Shown here one piece after another: positions 1 through 12,700 of a DNA stretch of 64,000 nucleotides. The stretch comes from Phalacrocorax aristotelis (lineage: Eukaryota; Chordata; Aves; Suliformes; Phalacrocoracidae): the NCBI RefSeq assembly GCF_949628215.1, contig NC_134276.1, positions 218,136,610 through 218,200,609 on the forward strand. The letters are read 5' to 3'. The stretch's first letter is position 1, and every line of letters starts with the position of its first letter. Below the pieces are notes generated by a model that had not been told where the DNA came from, did not search any database, and was given only the letters and a program-made list of their open reading frames with translations. Both the position numbers and the translations under genes were made by a program.

Positions 1-627
1 CACATCGTCTCCAGTGGCCCCGCAGCCTCCTGCTTCTGCCCCCAGCGATGGGCAAACATCGGGCGCAAGGGGAGAGCAGAGCTGCTGCTGCGCCGCGCAA
101 GCAAATGAACAGCCCCTGCCCCCAGCCTGCGGCTGGCAAAGGACCAGAGGACGCCGAGCAGCAGCTCCCCCGCCGCCTGTGTGCCCAGCCAACGAGGGGC
201 ACGAGTCCGCAGGGACGGGTCACCCATCCGCCAGCACGTGCCGGAGCAGCATCCCACCGCACACGCTCCACGCCCTGGGAACGGGGCTCTCCCACCTCCC
301 CAGAGCACAGAGCCGCCATGGCACCCGCAATACCGAGGGGGAAACTGAGGCAGGCATCGGTCTCCCTGCAGCCATCAGAGTGCACGCCCAAACCCTCCCC
401 CCAAAGCCTCCTGCAGCCCGCAAGATGGGGCTCCCCCAGGAAGAAAGAGGGGGTACTTGGCCAGAGGAGGCCAGGGCAGGTAGAAGAGGAGCCTCATAAG
501 GAAGGGGCTCCATCCAGGGATGGTTACAGATGCCAGTGATTGCTGCCCGGGCTGCTGGGGAGCACAGCAGAGCACCCTCCCTGTCTCATCCCATGGTCAC
601 CTCCCCGCCACACGTCCCCACGGTCAC
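1..627 (-). other. SND1 intron 10 (start only)
   Basis: Intron sequence following exon 10. GC-rich, with no further SND1 exon, repeat or other gene recognised before the window edge. Confidence 0.7.
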
Positions 628-741
628 CTGCGTGCTGTCCCCCTCCAGCCGGGGGGGTCGGATGCTGGAGAGGTGAATGGTTTTGTGGTCCCCAGAGTTC
701 AGCTTCACCACGATGGCGTCTGCGTTCAGCACCTGCATCAC
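628..741 (-). CDS. SND1: SND1 coding exon 10
   Basis: 38 codons beginning [20 protein letters not shown] and ending RLEGDSTQ, the start of SN domain 3. Acceptor CCCAG, donor GTGACC. The next exon (expected to begin near DKNKKLRPLYD in the family) is not in the window. Confidence 0.94.
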
Positions 742-3700
742 CTGGGGAGGGAAAGAGGCCGAGATGAACACCATGCCCACCAAGCCCCAGAGCCAGGCAC
801 TACCACAACACTGCCCAAGCTCTGGCACACACCCTAACCCACCCCGGCTCCGGCTCCCGGCACAGAGCGAGTGGCTCCAAGCCCATGCCAGGTGCTCAGT
901 GGGGCACTGGAGCAAATGTGGCTTGCTGGCATATCCACGGTCCTGCTCACCAAGCCCAAGGAGCTCAGCGCAGGTCAGAGCCCTCCAGGGTCCCTGGACG
1001 GCAATGCCGCCACACACGAGTACATCACCGGTTGCCCGCCGTCCTGCACTAGGGCTCAGCCCCCCGGGTTTCACTCCAGAAACAAAACCAGAGAGGGGTC
1101 TGGACCACAGGCATCGATACCAGATGATGGACAAGCACGCATAGAGGAGGGAGCGAGCGAAGCCTGCAGTGGAGCGTCTTCCACCCCACACAGCGTGCCC
1201 TCGCTGGTGGCTCTCCACATACCCAGGGAGCAAATTAATTAGAAAAACTGGTGGCAAAGGCAGGCAGGGCTGTGCAGGCAGGCGGAGGACAGCAGGGCTC
1301 AGGACACGCTGTTTTAATCTTCTCAGTTTTCATTAGATGCTGCTCTCCAGCCCGGATCGAGCGGCAGAGGCGGGACAAGGCACCCAGGTATTCCCACTGG
1401 CAGGGCACAGACCTTCCCCTGCCTGCTCCCAGCACAAAACCAGTCCCCCCAGTCACACCAGGGCAAAAGGTCCCCATTGCTGCTCAACCATGAAGATCCT
1501 GGGAAGCACAGCCCTACACATCCCCGCAAGAGCCAAGCCAGAGCTCGGGGAAAGCGGAGGCAGGAGGGCACAGACTTGCTCCCCTTGCAGCACTTTTTGG
1601 CCCAGCAAGCACATCAGTCCCTCGAAACGTGCTTAGCCAAAGGGATAACAGGATAATAGGAATTAAAATTAAAGCAGACACCGAGGATTGTCGGGGATCC
1701 TCTCGGCACAGCAAACCCCCCCAGGGGACATCCCTACCCACAGACTTGGCCTCTCCCGGGACCCAGATCCTTTGTTTTTCACAGGCAGAACCGAGCCCAA
1801 AGCAGTTTGCATGCTAAATGGAGTAATCAAATCTCATGCTTCAGGGCATCCTCACCGCTGGAGGGGTCAGGACGGGACCCCAGCAGCACGGTGGGCATCC
1901 ATCCCTTCCCTCTCGCAGAAGGCTTCAAAAAAGGCAAGACGCGAAGATAAGATACTGCAGCCAGGGGAGCTGCGGGTCAGACCCGGGGGCGAATCCTGCG
2001 CTACATTACGCATCCATCACGCGCACTCCGCGCTTCCATGTTGGAGCTGCAGGAGCTGCGGTCAGATCTCATTTGTTCTCTGGCAGGAGGCAGCAGCAGG
2101 GCAGGCTCCTGCCAGCCGGCAGCCACGAGCTCCTGGCACCCCGGCCTCTGGCACAGCCCGGCTTCATGCAGGAGCCGACAACTGGCACCAGGGACTCACC
2201 AAGCCCCCCCGGCCCCGAGCATCCCCTTTCCTGGCAGGAATTACCTTGCAGAGCCCTTCGCCAGACTGACCCGCCTGCGATGGGTCTCTGCAGGGCCATG
2301 GGATGCTGCAGGACATGGTACCTGGGGCCGGGGCACCCGGGGGGCTGCAAGTCCCAGGCAGGACAGGGCAGGGCGGCAGCAGGAGCCAAGGGTGATTATC
2401 GGGTGCCCACCCCTCCTCGGGCACCCACTCCCCTCCTCCAGGCAGGAGCCGCAGCCCCAGCTCGGCAGCATCGCCCCACGCAGGGACGCAGCAGAAGGCG
2501 CTTTGCAGCCCCTTCCCCAGGACCCTGCGGGCAGGAGGTGGGCACGGCGACGGAGGGGACAGCGGCAGCAAAACCGGAGACAGCGCAGCCTCAGAGGCTG
2601 TGCCATTTTTCTTACTAACAATTTCTCAGCTTGCTGTGGGCAGCTTCCTTTATCCAATATTTATGGTGGCTTCACCTGCCTCAGAAAGGCACTTTGATAA
2701 ACGGATTGAAAGGATTTTTTTTTTTTAAAATCTCTGCAGCTGCTTCTTGCAGAGCCTGCGTGCTCTGGTGCCGCTTCCCCAAAACCCCTCCAGGGACTCG
2801 GCCTTTGCCCCAGGCTCTGCCAGCTGGGGTGAGTGATGGGAGGGCTGCGTGATGCCCCTGCGGGCAGATGGGCTCCAGCAACCCACAGCCAAGCCCCGGC
2901 CAGGCTTGCCACCCTCACCCCATCACTGCTCCCCAGGGACAAGAAGGTCAGAGCGGTGCCTTGTCGGTATTTTTCACGCGATAACTTTTTCCCACTGAGG
3001 GCGTTGATCCCAACGAGGTTTCCAATTTTCCACCCCAGGGCTTTGCTCGCCCTGCGCGCCTGCCCCCGTCGCCCTTGCGCTCCCTGCCTGGTGGTAACGA
3101 GGGCAGCTCGTCAGATCTCCTGGGGGAGGGCTCAGGGACAGGCTGCTGCATGGGGAGCACCCCCGAAGGCAGCGACCTCCTGCACCCCGACCTTGCAAGG
3201 CAGGGACAGTGGCGCGCTGGGAGCTGGCGGCCAGCACTGAGAGAGGGGTTGGTGCTGCCCACAAAAGAAAAAATGCTTTTTGAGGGGTTTTGGCAGGGTC
3301 TGACACTCAGCTCAGCAGAAGAGCAGCTCCTGGGCTGGTGCTGGCAGATCCCACTGAGATCTGAGATGACTTGGCCATGACAAAGGCTCCGAGCATTTTG
3401 CAAAAGGGGAAACAACAAAAAAAAAATAAAAAGACATGGGCACAGCTCATCCACAACCGCCTCCTCCAGCCTGCAAAGCGCTGGAGCCGGTGCATGGCAG
3501 CAGGCGACGCACAGCCCAGGCAGCGAGCCGGGATGCACCCTAAGCGAGCTGCTGCTCTCACCCGCTCCCCCCGGCCCCGAGGGGGTTGATCCTGCCCCGC
3601 AGCAGGGAGACAGGACGACACAGCCTCGCACAGCCCTTCAAGCCCCACATACAAAGCTGTATTATAAACAGCTTTTGGCAGAGGATAGCTTTCAGCACAA

Positions 3701-6700
3701 TGTATTCAGCTCTAAGCAGCGTTGTCCCAAATTCCTGGGTGCTCTAAGACAAGCTGACATAGGGAATTCAGGAGAAAGCCTCCAGCCTCTTCACATTTTT
3801 ATTCCACCGCTTTTCTTCTTGCCACTCACAGGCATCAAATCCACAATCGAGGCCAAGCCTTAATTTCTCCCCAAACCAACCCCTCCGCTCAAAGCACCGG
3901 CAGCTGACCACGGCAGCAGCGGGATCCAAAATTAGCCGGAGCCGATTTGCTGCGGTTGCTCAACGGTGCAAAGACAGGTTGGGATCTTCCTCCTCCTCCT
4001 CCTCCTCCCCCCCTCCCGCCGCCCCCTGGCAGCTCCTACGTCAGCTCTGCCGCTGCAAACGAGCACCTCGGCGTTCTGCCGAGCACGGAGGCGGCTTCAG
4101 CGCTGGAGCAATCGCTGCCTGCCTGCTGCCTGCCTGCAGGTGCTCAGACCCCTCTGCAGGGCACTGGGAGGACGGATGGGGGCTCACAGGGCCCCTCGGG
4201 GAAGCCGGGCACGTGCCCAGCTCTGAGTTCAGCTCCGGCACTCCAAGGCGTGCGGGCATTTGTCCTGATTTTCCCTGTCACTTACTATTCCTGGCAAGGG
4301 AAAAAGACCAAAAATTGACACTGCAAAACCAACAGCGCCCGGGGGGGCTTCGGCTGACAGCTCCCTAAATGCTGATTTGCACGAGCCTGCATAAAAAACA
4401 GGTTTTAACTGAAGGCAGAGAAATTCTGCATCTCCTCCCCAGGAAGCAGGACAACACCATAGCGTTCACTGCATTTGGGGGCTCTTACTGCAGAGCCAGG
4501 GCAGCCAAACCACGCCGGAGCGGACCCCGACTGCAACAAGCCAGGGTACTGAGCGCTCCCAGTCCTGGGGTGAGCCCAGCAGGGCGAGGGGCTGTGCCCA
4601 GATCCAGGGAGCCATCCTGCATGCTCTGCCCCGGAGCCCTAAGTGGGTTGCAGCCTCCACATCGGGGTCCCCTCCGCTCCACGGCACCCGGGTGGATTCC
4701 CACCGCTCCCAGGGGGACGGCTGCCCCACGGCAACGCGTGGCACAAGGGCTGGAGACGCCGCTGAGCCCCAAACCCACCACAGACCACCTTTGCTGCCTT
4801 GCCGGGGGGTGCTCAGGATGAGAGCCCTGCCTGCCGCAGCTCTCCGCCAGCATCCCAGCCCCGCACACGAGCTATTCAGCAAAATAACGGGCATCTTTGA
4901 AATGCCAGGAGCGTCCACCCACCCCCTCCACCAGACCTCCGCAAGCTGCTGAGCAAAGCATGACTAACAGCCCCCGTGCCGGCTCCTGGCGCGGTCTCCG
5001 GTGGCAGCCTCTGCCAGCGGCAGGATGGCGCTTCCCAGCACACCAGCTCCTTCGCACGGCCATCCCCGTGCCCGCAGGGGCATTTGCCCAGGTGTTATTT
5101 GTCACCGTAACAGCAGCACCTTGGGTAGGGACCGAACATGGCCCTTCTCCCCGGGGATGTGTTCTCACCTCTGGCCTTCTCAGAGACCCTCTGGGCTTGG
5201 CATTTGGGCTGTGTTCATAAGCCACTTGACAAGGAAAAGCCCAGCAAACCCTCCACTGCCTGGGGAGTTTTGGGGGACCTCCGCTGCCGCTACTACCAGC
5301 CCTATCTGAGCGGACAAACAGTCAGTTGCAGAGAAGGGCATAATCTCAGAGTTAATGCATGAGCCAGCACCTCCCCAGCCTCACCCCACAGGACAGGGGC
5401 TGCCACGCAGACCCCGCCGACAGCACCGCGCGGATGAGCTAATGAAGCCGGTTGCACCGCACGGCTGAGACCGGACCGGCTGTAAGAGCTCCCGGCTTTG
5501 CTCTGCCCAGCAGCACCAGAGCTCCCCCAGCCAGCGCCTGGGTCAGGCGTGCTCTGCCGCAAGCCCTGCCGCTGCCGCCCTGCTCTACCCCGCAGCCGGC
5601 AGTGCTGGGGCAGCCAGGGAAGGAGCAGCCCCCCAGGAGCAGCCGGGCTCGCAGGCAGAGGTGCCCAGGCACAACCCCGGCTTTCTCCGCGGCAGGGATG
5701 GAGCAGCTGCAAGGATGCTCCAGGGCAGGACCCAACCCGGGCACAGAGTGAGCACAGGGGTTAAGCTGAATTTCCAAGAAATCCGGCTGCTGCACATTTC
5801 CCAGGGTGCCCACCAGAACCAGAGCCCCCGGCTGCCTGCGCCGGGCGAGCCGGCAGCACCATCTAGTGGGCTGCTCCCCCTGAGCCGTGCCCGGACCCCC
5901 GAGCCCTGCCGCAGCCCACCACCACGCTCCCGGGCAAGATGCTCCTCCGCAGGGCCATCCGCCACCCAGGGCAACGGCAGCACCAGGTCAGCCCCACTCG
6001 CCTTCTCCATCACCTGGGCTCTCCAAACCGCGCCAGGGCAGTGCCAGGCATGGTTTCTGTGCAGCAGGAACGTGGGCACCACTGCCGTGGGGCAGCCCTG
6101 GAGCTGCTCTCGCGTGCGTGGGGCTAACGCGGCCCCAGAGCTGGGCCAGAGCTGCAGGGAGGTGCGAGCCGGGGGCTCTGCCCCACAGAGCCCCACGGCT
6201 CCACACCAGCAACCCCCGGGATGGGGACAGTGACACCACGCTGGAAACGCAGGCAGGAGAGGGAAAGAGAACTCTGCTGAGCCCAAGGAGCCCTCTGCAG
6301 GCAGGAGAGCGGCAGGCAGGGTCAGAGCATCTCTGGACTTGGCCAGCTGGGGGGAAGCTCCAGGGCATCCACCAGCCCTTCCCCACGCACCGTGGGCCCC
6401 TCCCCTGCCCTCCGCTTTGTTTCACCTCTTCCCTCCCCAGGCCTGCCCGAGATTCCCAGCGTGTGCCTGGGCGCTCGTGCACTGTGGTCCGTGGTGAGGA
6501 TGTAGAAGAGGGAAAACCCTCTGGGGTTTTGTCCAAGAGGTGAGCTAAGGGCAGCCAGGCACCCTGCCCTCCACCCCTGCACCCGCAGACCCTGCTAGCC
6601 CCTTCCTTTGCTCTGCCAACCACTCACCTTGGCTACGAACTGCTTGTCCTTCTGATCCAGGTTTGCCGTGGGGGCCACGTAGTCCCTCCAGATCCTCAGC

Positions 6701-9700
6701 TTGCGCTCCTTGGCAAACCTGGCGGGGGGGACACACGGTCAGGCGTGATGCCCAGGCAGGCATCCCCAGCAGGGACGGACGTGCCGTCAATTAAATCATC
6801 CAGCAAAACCCCGGCAGAGGCGGCGAGGCTGGCACAGACTCACAAGGAGAGATCGCATCTACGTCCACCCGGGAGGGCACTGGGGGTACCCCACACGTGG
6901 ATGGGGGGATGGGGCCGGAGTCAGCCCGGGCACCCCATGGCTGCGGCTTGGAGTGTGCCCGCCCCGGCACCCAGCCCTGCGGCTCCCGGCGCCAGACTCA
7001 CCTTTCGGCCGCACGCAGCTTGTCAGCGCCGCGGGTGTAGACGGCGATGGACCAGTCCACGCAGCGGGCAAAGCCCTCCTTCAGCAAGAGCTCGGTGATG
7101 TTCCCGTTCTGCGGAGAAGGGGAGGGAGGCGCGCGCTCAGCTGCGGGGGACGCGGCATCGACACCTACCCCTGCACCCCCGAGAGGAGCTGGCCTCCCCC
7201 TGGAGCTCGCTCGCCCTGCTCAGCCCCCGAGATGTCACAGGTCCCAAAAGAGCCCTGCAAGGCCTGGCCACAGCACCCGCTGCCCCCAGGGTTTTCAGGG
7301 ACGACCCCAGCGATACCCACAGGGCTCTGCTCTCCTCAGATGGACCATGGTCTCCCACAACCACCGGTAAAGAGCCCATGACTCCCAGCTGCACTGAGTC
7401 CCCACCGGCGGCACCTGGACCTTGCAACCACCTTCAGCATCTCCACCAAGCGATGACCAACAGTCCGACAGCCCGCCAGGACCCTCTCCCACCCCTTGCC
7501 GCTGCCAGCCCCACTTGCCGGGTGCAGGATGGTGCCCAGGATGTTCTGGTTGTGGCAGCTCTCCAGGACGATCTGCACGTCCCTCTGCAGCAGCCGCGAC
7601 TCCGTGAAGAACTTGGCTTCAGCTGCAAACGGCTCAGGGACTTCGGGGGCATCCGCCTCCCGCTTGAACGTGGGGCACTGCGGCAGAGAGGGGATGGTCA
7701 GGGCACGTGCTGGCCCCTAAAACCTTGGCAAGCAGGGGGGAAATCTCCTCGGGGAGGAAGGCTGCACACAGACCCCGTGCTCCGGCTGTAGCTTGAGGGA
7801 GAGACAGGCTGGGGGGCTGCACGTACCGATGCTTTCATGCCATTTTGCACTGACACAGCCCGTTACCCGCCCCAGCAAACACCGCTGGGAGCAAACCTGG
7901 GTGTGGGGACCAACCCCCAGTGTAGTCCAGGGTGGATCCCGGCCACCCCAGGAGCCCCAGCCCACGAGCCACCCTCCACATCAGCCTCCTGCCACGCTGG
8001 GTGGCCAAGCTCTCCAGCCCATGCAACAGCAGCCACGCCGATGCCAGCAGAGCGGGGACGACCACCCACCCAGCAACCAGGGGATCCTTGCAGGGTGTCT
8101 GACAGCCCAGAGCTCGGCCTGCTGTCAGGCCCGGCAGCGCGTGGCTGGTACCCACCTGACCCAGACCTGTCCCCATCCCTGGCAGCGACACCCCACGCCA
8201 GCATGCACGCAACCACGGGCTGCAAGCAGCCTGTTACTGGAAGGCGCACACAGGATGACACAGTGGGCAGCAAGGCAGCTGCACCCCTGCCTGCCCACGA
8301 ACCCAGGGGCCGGGGCAGCAGGCAGGTAGGGGTGCAAGCCCTGCACGCTTGCACCGGTGCCGAAAGGCGCCCAGGAGCATGCACAGTGAATGACAGTGCA
8401 AAATCAGGGGGGAACTCGCTGCAAAGAAGACTGCTGAGCCCGCTGGGGATGTGGCCAGGAGCTGAGCCTCACCTTGATCCCCGAAAGCATGACGGTGACC
8501 AGGTAGTAATCAGGGAGGAGGAGGGCTCTCACCACGCTGCCGTCACGGACGTGCTCTATGATGGCTGCAGAGCAAAAGCAGAGAGGTTGGTGCTGCTGTG
8601 GAGGGGCTCGGCGGGAGCCGCAGAGCCGGAGCCAGCTCTCTGCAGCGAGAGGGTGCCGGGAACAGCACCCAGGCAGTGCAGTGCAGGCAGCCAGGGCCCG
8701 GGGCCGCGGGCAGGCAGGCAGCAGAGGGCAGGGGTGACCCCAGGGCCCGGCAGCGAGGGCCAGAGTTGGTGCCAGCTTACCGTTGACTGGCTTCTGGTGC
8801 ATGGAGTCCACGAAATGCCGCGGGTTTTCGATTGTGTACTTGAGATCCCGGATGGTGTGGGAGCCCGTCCCCTCACTCCACATCCCCTTCTTGGCACTCT
8901 TGGCCTGCTCCTCCAGCTCCGCCAGCCTGCTCTGCTCGGGGCTGCAAGGACAGGACGAGACGGGGTGAAGCCAGGTCTGGGGCAGGCAGGACGCTGCCGG
9001 GCCCTGCATGTTTTATTACTGAGAACATCCATCTTCCAGGCACTTCTCTGGATGCTTTAGCAATTCGACCGCTCACGTCTAGAAAAGGCACCGCCTGGGT
9101 GAGCTGGTGAGCGATGCTTTGTGCCGCTGACAGCAACGCGCAGTAAATCAAAGTAAGTTTCTCCGGCATCACGGCACGGAGGCTGCACCATCGAGGTCCG
9201 AATACCCGCCGCTGGAAGCCCCGCTTCTGACAGACCGGGGAGGTTTAGGCCACGCGACCCTTTCAGAGGCTGCTCTGTGCACCGTGATGGAAAGGCAGCC
9301 CCGGGGAGCCGGGCAGCGGCAGCCCCTGCTCCCGGCGTGGCAGAGCACGCTTTGGGAGGGGAGGGAGGGCGCAGCCAGGGGCGCCGCTCACGTGCCGTAC
9401 CAAACCACAGACCGTCCCCGGCCCTGCACACGCAGAGCACAGCGGCAGCCCCCTCCCAGCGCCGGCGGCCAGCCCCGCCACGCACTCTCCTAACCCATTA
9501 GGCGAACGCGGTCACGTTTGTGTTTTAGCACTCTTCAACTCAGGGCAAAGCTGCAACGCGATGAATCCCGAGTTCTGAGCCGCTGACGAGCGCGCGGCTG
9601 AGACCCACCTCGCGCACCCGTTAATTAACGCACCCTTTGAATTAGGAGAGCAAACGCAGAGCAGCAATGCGCTCCAGGCGATATTTAATTGCGGGAAGCT

Positions 9701-12700
9701 CAGTCCTGCGCTAACTGCACTGCACCAGCCCCAGCTGCGCGGGTGATGGAGCTCACGGCAGCGGCATCGCCCAGCCCGGGGGGCTGCATGTCCTGCTCCC
9801 GCACTGTCGTTACGGGGGTCAGGGTGACCGGCCTCACCAGGCATGCTGCCTGCTGGCTGCGCTTGCAGGAAGAGGTTGAAGGACCGGAGCAGCAGATCCC
9901 GCAAGCCCAAAGCCACTAGAAAGTCCCCAAGGGGCTGCCTAGGTCCCCCCAGCACAAGCAGGGGACAACAAAACCCAACCTGTGCCCTGATTTCCTTCCC
10001 TGCAGCACAACAAGCCAGTCCAAAAGCACCTGAAAAGTCCCGGAGAGCAAACGCATGGGGGAATCTCGGTCACCTCTCTGGCTGGAGCGAGGGGCTCCCC
10101 GAGCTGAGCCACCACGCAACCGCCCGCTGGCGAGATCAGCGGCACGGCTGCGGCGAGGGGCTCCTGCGCTGGAGCCAGGGGAGGGGGCTCTGGCAGGGAA
10201 GGCTGGAAAGCAGCGATGAGTAGAGGAACTGTCCTGGTTTTGGCTGGGATTGAGTTAATTTTCTAGCAGCTGGTGTAGTGCTGGCTTTTGGATTTAGCAT
10301 GAGAATAATGTTGATAACACAGTGTTGTTTTAATTGTTGCTGAGCAGCGCTTACACTAGTCAAATTTTCCAGCCTCCCATGCTCTGCCAGGTGCACAAGA
10401 AGCCCGGAGCCAAGACAGCTGATGTGAACTGGCCCAAGGACCCTTCTGGAGCATATGACGTCATGCCCAGTACATTAACAGGGGGAGGTTGGCCACAGGG
10501 AGCCACGACCGGGGCTCAGGGACTGGTGGCATCGGTCAGCAGGCGGTGAGTGGTTGCATCACTTATTTTTTCCCTGGGTTTCACCTCTCTCTCGTTGTTT
10601 TGCTTTTCATTAAAATCATCATTATTATTTTATTTTAATTACGAAACTGTTTTTCTCTCATCCCACAAGTTTTCTTACTTTCGCCCTTCTGATTCTCTCC
10701 CCCATCCTGGTGGGGTGGGGGGGCGAGCGAGCAGCTGTGTGGTTCTAATGGTTTTGGATAAGATAGAGTTAATTTTCTTCATAGTAGCTAGCACGGGGCT
10801 GTGTTTTGGATTTCTGCTAAAACCACCGCTGATAACATGGAGCTGGTTTAGCTGTTGCCGAGCAGCACTTACTCTAGTCAAGGACTTTTCCAGCCTCCCA
10901 TGCTCTGCCGGGTGCACAAGAAGCCGGGAGGGGAGGGGGCACAGCCAAGACACCTGATCGAAATGGGCCAAAGGGATATTCCATATCATATGACATCATG
11001 CCCAGTATATTAACTGGGGGGAGCTGGCCTGGTGAAGCAGTGATCACAGCTCAGTGACCAGCGGCATCAGTCGGCAGGTGGTGAATGGTTGCATCACTTG
11101 GGTTTTTTTTTTCCCCCTGGGTTTTGCCTCTCGTTACTCTCCTTTTCATTATATTATTATTACTATTATTACTAGTATCATTAGTAATTAAAATAAAATA
11201 GTAATAATAAACTGTTCTTATCCAAACCCACGAGTTTTCTTACTTCTGCTCTCCCTCTTCTCTCCCCCATCCCGCTGGGGTGGGGGGTTAAAGCACAACA
11301 GGAACCAGGTCAGAGCCAAGGTCCTGCCTGGCCCATCACCCTGGCTTCCAGCCGCCTGGGGCGGCACCAGCCCCAGGTGGTCTCCAACACCGCCCCTCCA
11401 CCGTGCGAGCACAGCCTCCCGTGGGTGTCACACAGCCACCAGCGGTGACAGCCGGCACAGCACGGCTGCTCACGGCCAGCCCTGCGTGGGCTCACGGTCC
11501 CCTTTGCAGGGCTCCCAGGGGACACTTCCAGCGGGAAGCAGAAGAAAGTGCAAAAACCCCAGCGGACGAGCAGGAGGAGGCTTTCCTCCTTCACTCCACC
11601 CCCGCAGCTCAAGAGCTATGCAGGAGGTGCAGAACCAGAACGGAGCAGCAAGAACCAACTCCAGCTGAACCCCATTCACCCTACGAATGCTGCTGGTCCT
11701 CGCCAGGCTCCACCGCCGGTGCTGCCCCCGCTGTCCCGGCAGCTCCTCGCCCCCAGTCCCAGCAGCCCTGCAGGATGACAGCTTCTGCAGCCCCTCCAGC
11801 CTGGGCGCAGCAGCTTTCGCGCCTCTCCCAGGCATTATCGCCCTGCGGTGGTCCCCAGCTGTGCCAAAGCAGAGCCGCTGAACTCTGTCAACAGCACCCA
11901 GAGCCCACCGGCACCAGGCAGGCAGCACATTCCCCAAGGGCTCGGGACAGGGACTGCATCTCTGGGAGGGCAGCAGGCAGGACCCGCCGGCACTAGAGGC
12001 TTCAGCACTGGCAAGCCCAGGCATAAAATAACCCATCCACACCCTTGGCAATGCATGCTCTGTTTACTCAACATACCTGTTTACAGGCTGCACTACTGAA
12101 AACACTGGCTGGAAAGCATCCAAGTGTGCCAGGAACAGTTTTAGGAAGCGACACGGGCAAGCTTCCAGCCCAGCGGGCGCCGTGATGGAAATAGCGTCTG
12201 ACCGGTATTTACAGCAGCGCCACAGAACCAACTCGCACCCCCAGAACAGGATAGCTGGCGTCCAGGGATGCACACAGGGACGCCAGCACACGGCAGCCAA
12301 GGCCAGGCTTCTCCCTTGCTCTGGGATGCAACAGGGCCAGGGCAAAGCATCGGCACCGATTCCAATGGCACTGGCACAGGCATCGCACCGCCCGGACGTA
12401 GGACGAGGGGCAGGAACATAACATCACCACCTCTCTAGCATGAATTAAAGCACCTCAACTACACACCACACATTATTTTCCAGCGACCAAGAGCTTCAGA
12501 AGATTTTCTGCTCTGCAGCCCAGGGCCACAGCTCTGGTGCTTCAGCATCCAGGGCAAAGAGACTCCCAGCTCCCCCTCTGCAACCCCTCACCACCCCAAC
12601 CCTAAAGACAAGGGGTCGCCGTGCTGGGATACCGATGTCTGTGAAACCTGGGCACCGCAGAGAGCCCTGGAGGAGGGATGGGTGCCTGGCCAAAGCCCAG

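Noticed and set aside
10550-10957. A 135-codon hydrophobic open frame within the LTR pair
   Set aside because: It lies in LTR sequence of both copies and has no retroviral or host domain; a chance frame.
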